A program made the position numbers and the translations under genes. 8,451 bases of DNA, from positions 1 through 8,451 of the forward strand of contig JAISFJ010000192.1 in the NCBI GenBank assembly GCA_031263665.1, in the 5' to 3' direction. The stretch's first letter is position 1; each line of letters opens with the position of its first letter. The DNA is from Coriobacteriales bacterium (GTDB taxonomy: Bacteria; Actinomycetota; Coriobacteriia; Coriobacteriales; UBA8131). A model generated the notes under the pieces. That model was not told where the DNA came from. It saw only the letters and a list, made by a program, of their open reading frames with translations, and made no database searches. Positions 5,762-8,451 of the stretch are shown here, in pieces.

Positions 5762-5766
5762 TGTGT

Positions 5767-7158
5767 ATGACAACAAAGGAGACTTGTATCGACAGATTCG
5801 ATGCCATGCTCAATGAGCGTGGCGTGACGCGTCGTCGCTTCCTTGAGTTCTGTGGTGCCATCGCGGTATCACTGGGGCTTTCTGAGGCGATGGCTCCCGC
5901 GGTTCATGAAGCGCTCGCGGAAGGCGTCATCGGCAAGACGGAGGGAAACCTCGCGCCGGTCATCTGGCTCGAACTCGCATCATGTACAGGCTGTACGGAA
6001 TCGCTCGCGTCGGCGGAAACTCCCGATGTCGCGACAATCGTACTCGAGCTCATCTCGCTCAACTACGCGGAAACCCTGTCGGCCGGTGCCGGCTTTTCGC
6101 TGGAGGCAGCCAAGGAGGAGACCATCGAGGCCGGCGGCTATATCGTCGTTATCGAAGGCGCCCTCATGGAGGGGTGGGACGGCAACGCGCTGAAAATCGC
6201 CAACGAGAAGGGGACCGACATCGTCCGACACGCCGCACACAACGCGGTGGCCATCGTCTGCGCCGGCTCCTGCGCGGTTGACGGCGGATGGCAGGCGGCA
6301 CTGCCCAATCCGGGCGGCGCCATCGGGATACAGGCCTTTCTCGAAAAATCGAAGGCCGACGGGAGCTTTACGTGGGCACTCGCCGATGGCAAACAAGACA
6401 TTCCACCCATCATCAATGTCCCCACCTGTCCGTCAAACCCCGAGCACATCATCGCCGTCTTGGTTGACGTGCTGCTCGTTGGAAAACTCCCCGCGCTCAA
6501 CGAGCTCAACATGCCGTCGCTCATTTTTAACCAGTATATCCACGATAACTGCCCACGCCGTGGCCATTTTGAGAACGGCGAGTTTGTCTATCAGTTTGGT
6601 TCGGTGGAAGAAAGCAAGGGCTACTGTTTGTACCCCATGGGCTGCAAGGGGCCGCAGACCAAGAGCAACTGCCCCATCGTCCGCTGGAATCGTCGCGTGA
6701 GCTGGTGCGTTGAGGCGGGAGCCCCGTGTGCTGGCTGCGCGAACGCAAATCCCACCAAGCAGGGATTTAACTGGGTCGACCTCAACACGCCGTTCCTCAA
6801 ACGCTTTAAGAACCTCATGATTGGTGACATCCCGATACAGCCCATGACCATAGGCATCGGCCTCACCGGTCTTGTCGCTGCCGCGCTCGTTGTGCACGCC
6901 GTTGGCATGAAGGTCACGGGCCGCACCAAAGGTGGCGCCGATTTTGAGGCGGAGCGTGCGTGGGACACCAAACATCCCGCCGAGGCCATCGGTCCTGCTG
7001 CGGTTTCCGCCGAGCAGGCAAAGGCCAACGGCAAGCCGCAGACCCTCACCGAGGAAGTGGCCGAACGGTCTGAGGCAGCCGCAGCCGAAGAGGAAGAATC
7101 AAAAAGCGAGGCCACCGAGCCGCCCGCTGAAGAAAACGCGAAAGGAGGCGATGAATAA
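5767..7158 (+). CDS. [NiFe]-hydrogenase small subunit, group 1-like, Tat-exported and membrane-anchored
   Basis: Electron-transfer subunit of an uptake-type [NiFe]-hydrogenase, 463 residues. The Tat signal is TRRRFLEF (21-28) plus a weakly hydrophobic stretch to about 51, so the enzyme acts outside the membrane. Cluster ligands are readable. Proximal: C73 and C76 (CTGCTES), C169 (GSCAVDGG) and C221 (PTCPSNPEH). Distal: H259, C262 (HDNCPRRGHF), C287 and C293 (GYCLYPMGC). Medial: C302, C314, C321 and C324. C314 stands where [3Fe-4S] enzymes have Pro, so the medial cluster is probably [4Fe-4S]. CTGC rather than CTCC argues against the oxygen-tolerant type. A C-terminal helix (about 359-380, with H377) anchors the protein and may meet a cytochrome b or quinone-linked partner. 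After it comes a roughly 80-residue acidic Ala/Glu-rich tail, predicted cytoplasmic. The large subunit overlaps by one base. HydDB has a putative Coriobacteria-type group (1i) that would fit, but the subgroup is inferred. Confidence 0.95.
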   Translation: MTTKETCIDRFDAMLNERGVTRRRFLEFCGAIAVSLGLSEAMAPAVHEALAEGVIGKTEGNLAPVIWLELASCTGCTESLASAETPDVATIVLELISLNYAETLSAGAGFSLEAAKEETIEAGGYIVVIEGALMEGWDGNALKIANEKGTDIVRHAAHNAVAIVCAGSCAVDGGWQAALPNPGGAIGIQAFLEKSKADGSFTWALADGKQDIPPIINVPTCPSNPEHIIAVLVDVLLVGKLPALNELNMPSLIFNQYIHDNCPRRGHFENGEFVYQFGSVEESKGYCLYPMGCKGPQTKSNCPIVRWNRRVSWCVEAGAPCAGCANANPTKQGFNWVDLNTPFLKRFKNLMIGDIPIQPMTIGIGLTGLVAAALVVHAVGMKVTGRTKGGADFEAERAWDTKHPAEAIGPAAVSAEQAKANGKPQTLTEEVAERSEAAAAEEEESKSEATEPPAEENAKGGDE

Positions 7159-8451
7159 TGCCAGAGGAAACCCCCCTTATTTCACCTAATCCAACAGCCG
7201 CGTCAACAGCGACAGGTGGCCCAAGCGGTGCCTCGATTATCGACCCGGTAAACCGCATCGAAGGCCATCTCCGCATCGACATGGAGGTTAACGACGGCAT
7301 CGTCACCGATTCCTGGGTATCCGGCGGATTATTCCGCGGCATGGAACTCGTTTTACAAAACCGCAAATCGGCCGACGCTGCCTATATCGCGCAACGCATC
7401 TGCGGTGTCTGCCCGATTTCTCACGCGCACGCCGCCTGCATCGCCGCCGAAAAAAGCTACGGTGCCGATGACTCGTTTTACAAGGGCCTGCCAACAGGTG
7501 GGCGCATCCTTCGCAATATTGTGGAGGGCGCGCAGTTCCTTCACTCTCACATCCTGTGGTTTTATAACCTGGCCGCGCTTGACTACGTAAACCCGCTCAA
7601 TGCGCTTAAAGCTAATGTCTCAGACACGGTCGCGCTTGCCAACGAGGCCGGTACCACGCAGGCGGATTTTGCCAACCTGAAGGCGCGTCTGCAGGGCTTT
7701 GCGGACAACGGCCAGCTTTCGATTTTCTCGGGCAACTGGTTTGATGCCAGAGAGCTCGACGGCACCTCCGCCTATAAGCTGCCGCCCGAGCTCGACCTCA
7801 TAGCGACCGCTCACTACCTTGAGGCGCTCGAGATGCAGGCGGTGGCTTCTGAGATAAGCGGCATCATCGGCGGTAAGATGCCCCATATCATGAGTTCGCT
7901 TCCTGGTGGGACGACCTTTGTTCCCACCGAAGAAAAGCTCGATGACCTGCTGTTTCGCGCGAAGCGGCTCCAGGAGTGGGTTGCCAACACCATGATTCCC
8001 GATACGCTTGCCATCGCCGGTGCCTATCTTGCGGCCGATGGGGAAAACAGCGATTTCTTCTACGGCGGCAACGAGGGCAACTACATCGCCTGGGGCGTGT
8101 TTGAGTCGCCGAGCTTTAAGCCCGAGGAGCGCTATCTGCCCGGTGGTGTGTGGAGCTTTGGCGAGTCCAACTACCAGAGCGTACAGCCCTGGGATGAGGC
8201 GCTCATCACCGAGACGACCGCCTATTCGTTTTACGACCGCAACGAGGACGACGGTACTCCCATAAATCCGCGCGACGGCATCACCGCGCCGCTGTATAAG
8301 GATGAGTACGCGCTCGCCGACATCCGCGAGCATCCCAAAGACAACACCCCGTACACCTGGGACAAGGCCGCCCGCTATGATGGCAAGCCCTTTGAGGCCG
8401 GCGGACTCTCGCGCCTGCTTGTCGCCTATCAGCGCGGCGTGAAAGAAATCG
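7158..8451 (+). CDS. [NiFe]-hydrogenase large subunit (3' truncated by window end)
   Basis: Catalytic subunit that binds the NiFe(CN)2CO centre and oxidises H2 (or evolves it). 431 complete codons are visible with no stop; group 1 large subunits are usually about 550-600 residues, so roughly the last quarter is missing. The first nickel-binding motif is intact: RICGVCPISH (80-89), with C82 and C85 as metal ligands and H89. Upstream is the family signature DPVNRIEGH (29-37) with conserved E35, and downstream a GGKMPH motif at about residues 237-242. The C-terminal DPCxxC motif and maturation cleavage site lie beyond the window. There is no signal peptide; it should travel with the Tat-tagged small subunit. 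The ATG overlaps the small-subunit stop in TAATG, preceded by AAAGGAGGCG (7141-7150), so translation is coupled. The first 26 residues are a low-complexity Pro/Thr/Ala/Ser extension. Genes for a cytochrome b partner and maturation protease would be expected downstream. Confidence 0.96.
   Translation, partial: MPEETPLISPNPTAASTATGGPSGASIIDPVNRIEGHLRIDMEVNDGIVTDSWVSGGLFRGMELVLQNRKSADAAYIAQRICGVCPISHAHAACIAAEKSYGADDSFYKGLPTGGRILRNIVEGAQFLHSHILWFYNLAALDYVNPLNALKANVSDTVALANEAGTTQADFANLKARLQGFADNGQLSIFSGNWFDARELDGTSAYKLPPELDLIATAHYLEALEMQAVASEISGIIGGKMPHIMSSLPGGTTFVPTEEKLDDLLFRAKRLQEWVANTMIPDTLAIAGAYLAADGENSDFFYGGNEGNYIAWGVFESPSFKPEERYLPGGVWSFGESNYQSVQPWDEALITETTAYSFYDRNEDDGTPINPRDGITAPLYKDEYALADIREHPKDNTPYTWDKAARYDGKPFEAGGLSRLLVAYQRGVKEI

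Larger units (their letters stand above)
5305..5766. other. 462-bp intergenic region without a convincing gene
   Basis: The gap is rich in short repeats and dyads, listed separately, and changes from very GC-rich (about 5360-5460) to AT-rich (about 5580-5690). Small open frames here are built from repeats, lack ribosome binding sites and match nothing recognised. The hydrogenase promoter should be in the 3' half, but no clear -35/-10 pair could be assigned. Confidence 0.6.

Noticed and set aside
5725..5766. N-terminal extension of the hydrogenase small subunit from TTG 5725
   Set aside because: ATG 5767 has a better-spaced GGGAGGTG and places the twin-arginine motif properly near the N terminus.
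5610..5861. Minus-strand peptide with LTK repeats
   Set aside because: The repeat only reflects the 9-bp DNA period at 5651-5686; there is no start signal or family, and it overlaps the hydrogenase gene.
5983..5994. Oxygen-tolerant (six-cysteine proximal cluster) hydrogenase
   Set aside because: The motif is CTGCTES, with Gly where the oxygen-tolerant enzymes have Cys. C165 is near C169 but does not restore that pattern.
7620..8333. 237-residue minus-strand open frame
   Set aside because: It is fully antisense to the hydrogenase large subunit, whose motifs prove the plus-strand frame.

Overview
The window reads like a moderately GC-rich anaerobe with c-type cytochromes, a Tat-exported uptake-type [NiFe]-hydrogenase and rubrerythrin. 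Gene content and protein style suggest a Coriobacteriia/Eggerthellaceae-type actinobacterium (Slackia, Adlercreutzia, Gordonibacter, Eggerthella relatives). This placement is inference from recognition; no taxonomic marker gene is present. All seven supported genes lie on the plus strand.

Region 1 (1-4457) is a tight operon: the 3' part of a DUF2318 membrane protein, two MacB/FtsX-type ABC permeases, their LolD/MacB-like ATPase, and a small tri-heme c-type cytochrome lipoprotein. The order DUF2318, permease, permease, ATPase matches the accessory part of the FTR1/P19 ferrous-iron uptake loci known from Campylobacter (around Cj1658-Cj1665). On that model the FTR1 permease and P19 protein should lie just upstream of the window. 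In Campylobacter the ATPase is followed by thioredoxin-like proteins; here that slot holds a multiheme cytochrome, suggesting a different electron supply for extracytoplasmic iron or thiol redox chemistry.

Region 2 (4458-4746) is dominated by an elaborate nested palindrome (about 4465-4636). It is built from two tandem 26-bp units on the left and two nearly complementary 28-bp units on the right, with an inner 13-bp inverted repeat. It looks like a REPIN/MITE-like repeat, and its left arm also fits a G-quadruplex pattern. A -10-like box and a good ribosome binding site then lead into region 3.

Region 3 (4747-5304) is a single rubrerythrin gene, a peroxide-scavenging diiron protein typical of anaerobes.

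Region 4 (5305-5766) is a 462-bp gap with no convincing gene. It holds small local duplications (including copies of the rubrerythrin stop-codon segment), GC-rich imperfect repeats, a 30-bp dyad with a T-rich centre, a strong GC hairpin without a U-tract, a 15/16-bp tandem repeat, four 9-bp T-rich repeats, and a dyad just upstream of the hydrogenase ribosome binding site.

Region 5 (5767-8451) encodes a group 1-like membrane-bound [NiFe]-hydrogenase. The Tat-signal small subunit has a C-terminal membrane anchor and an unusual acidic tail. The large subunit overlaps it by one base and runs off the window end. The small-subunit cysteine pattern predicts three [4Fe-4S] clusters, because a Cys replaces the usual medial-cluster Pro, and it is not the oxygen-tolerant type. 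Iron uptake, an iron-based peroxidase and a 12-iron small subunit together form an iron and redox neighbourhood, though the three units appear to be transcribed separately.
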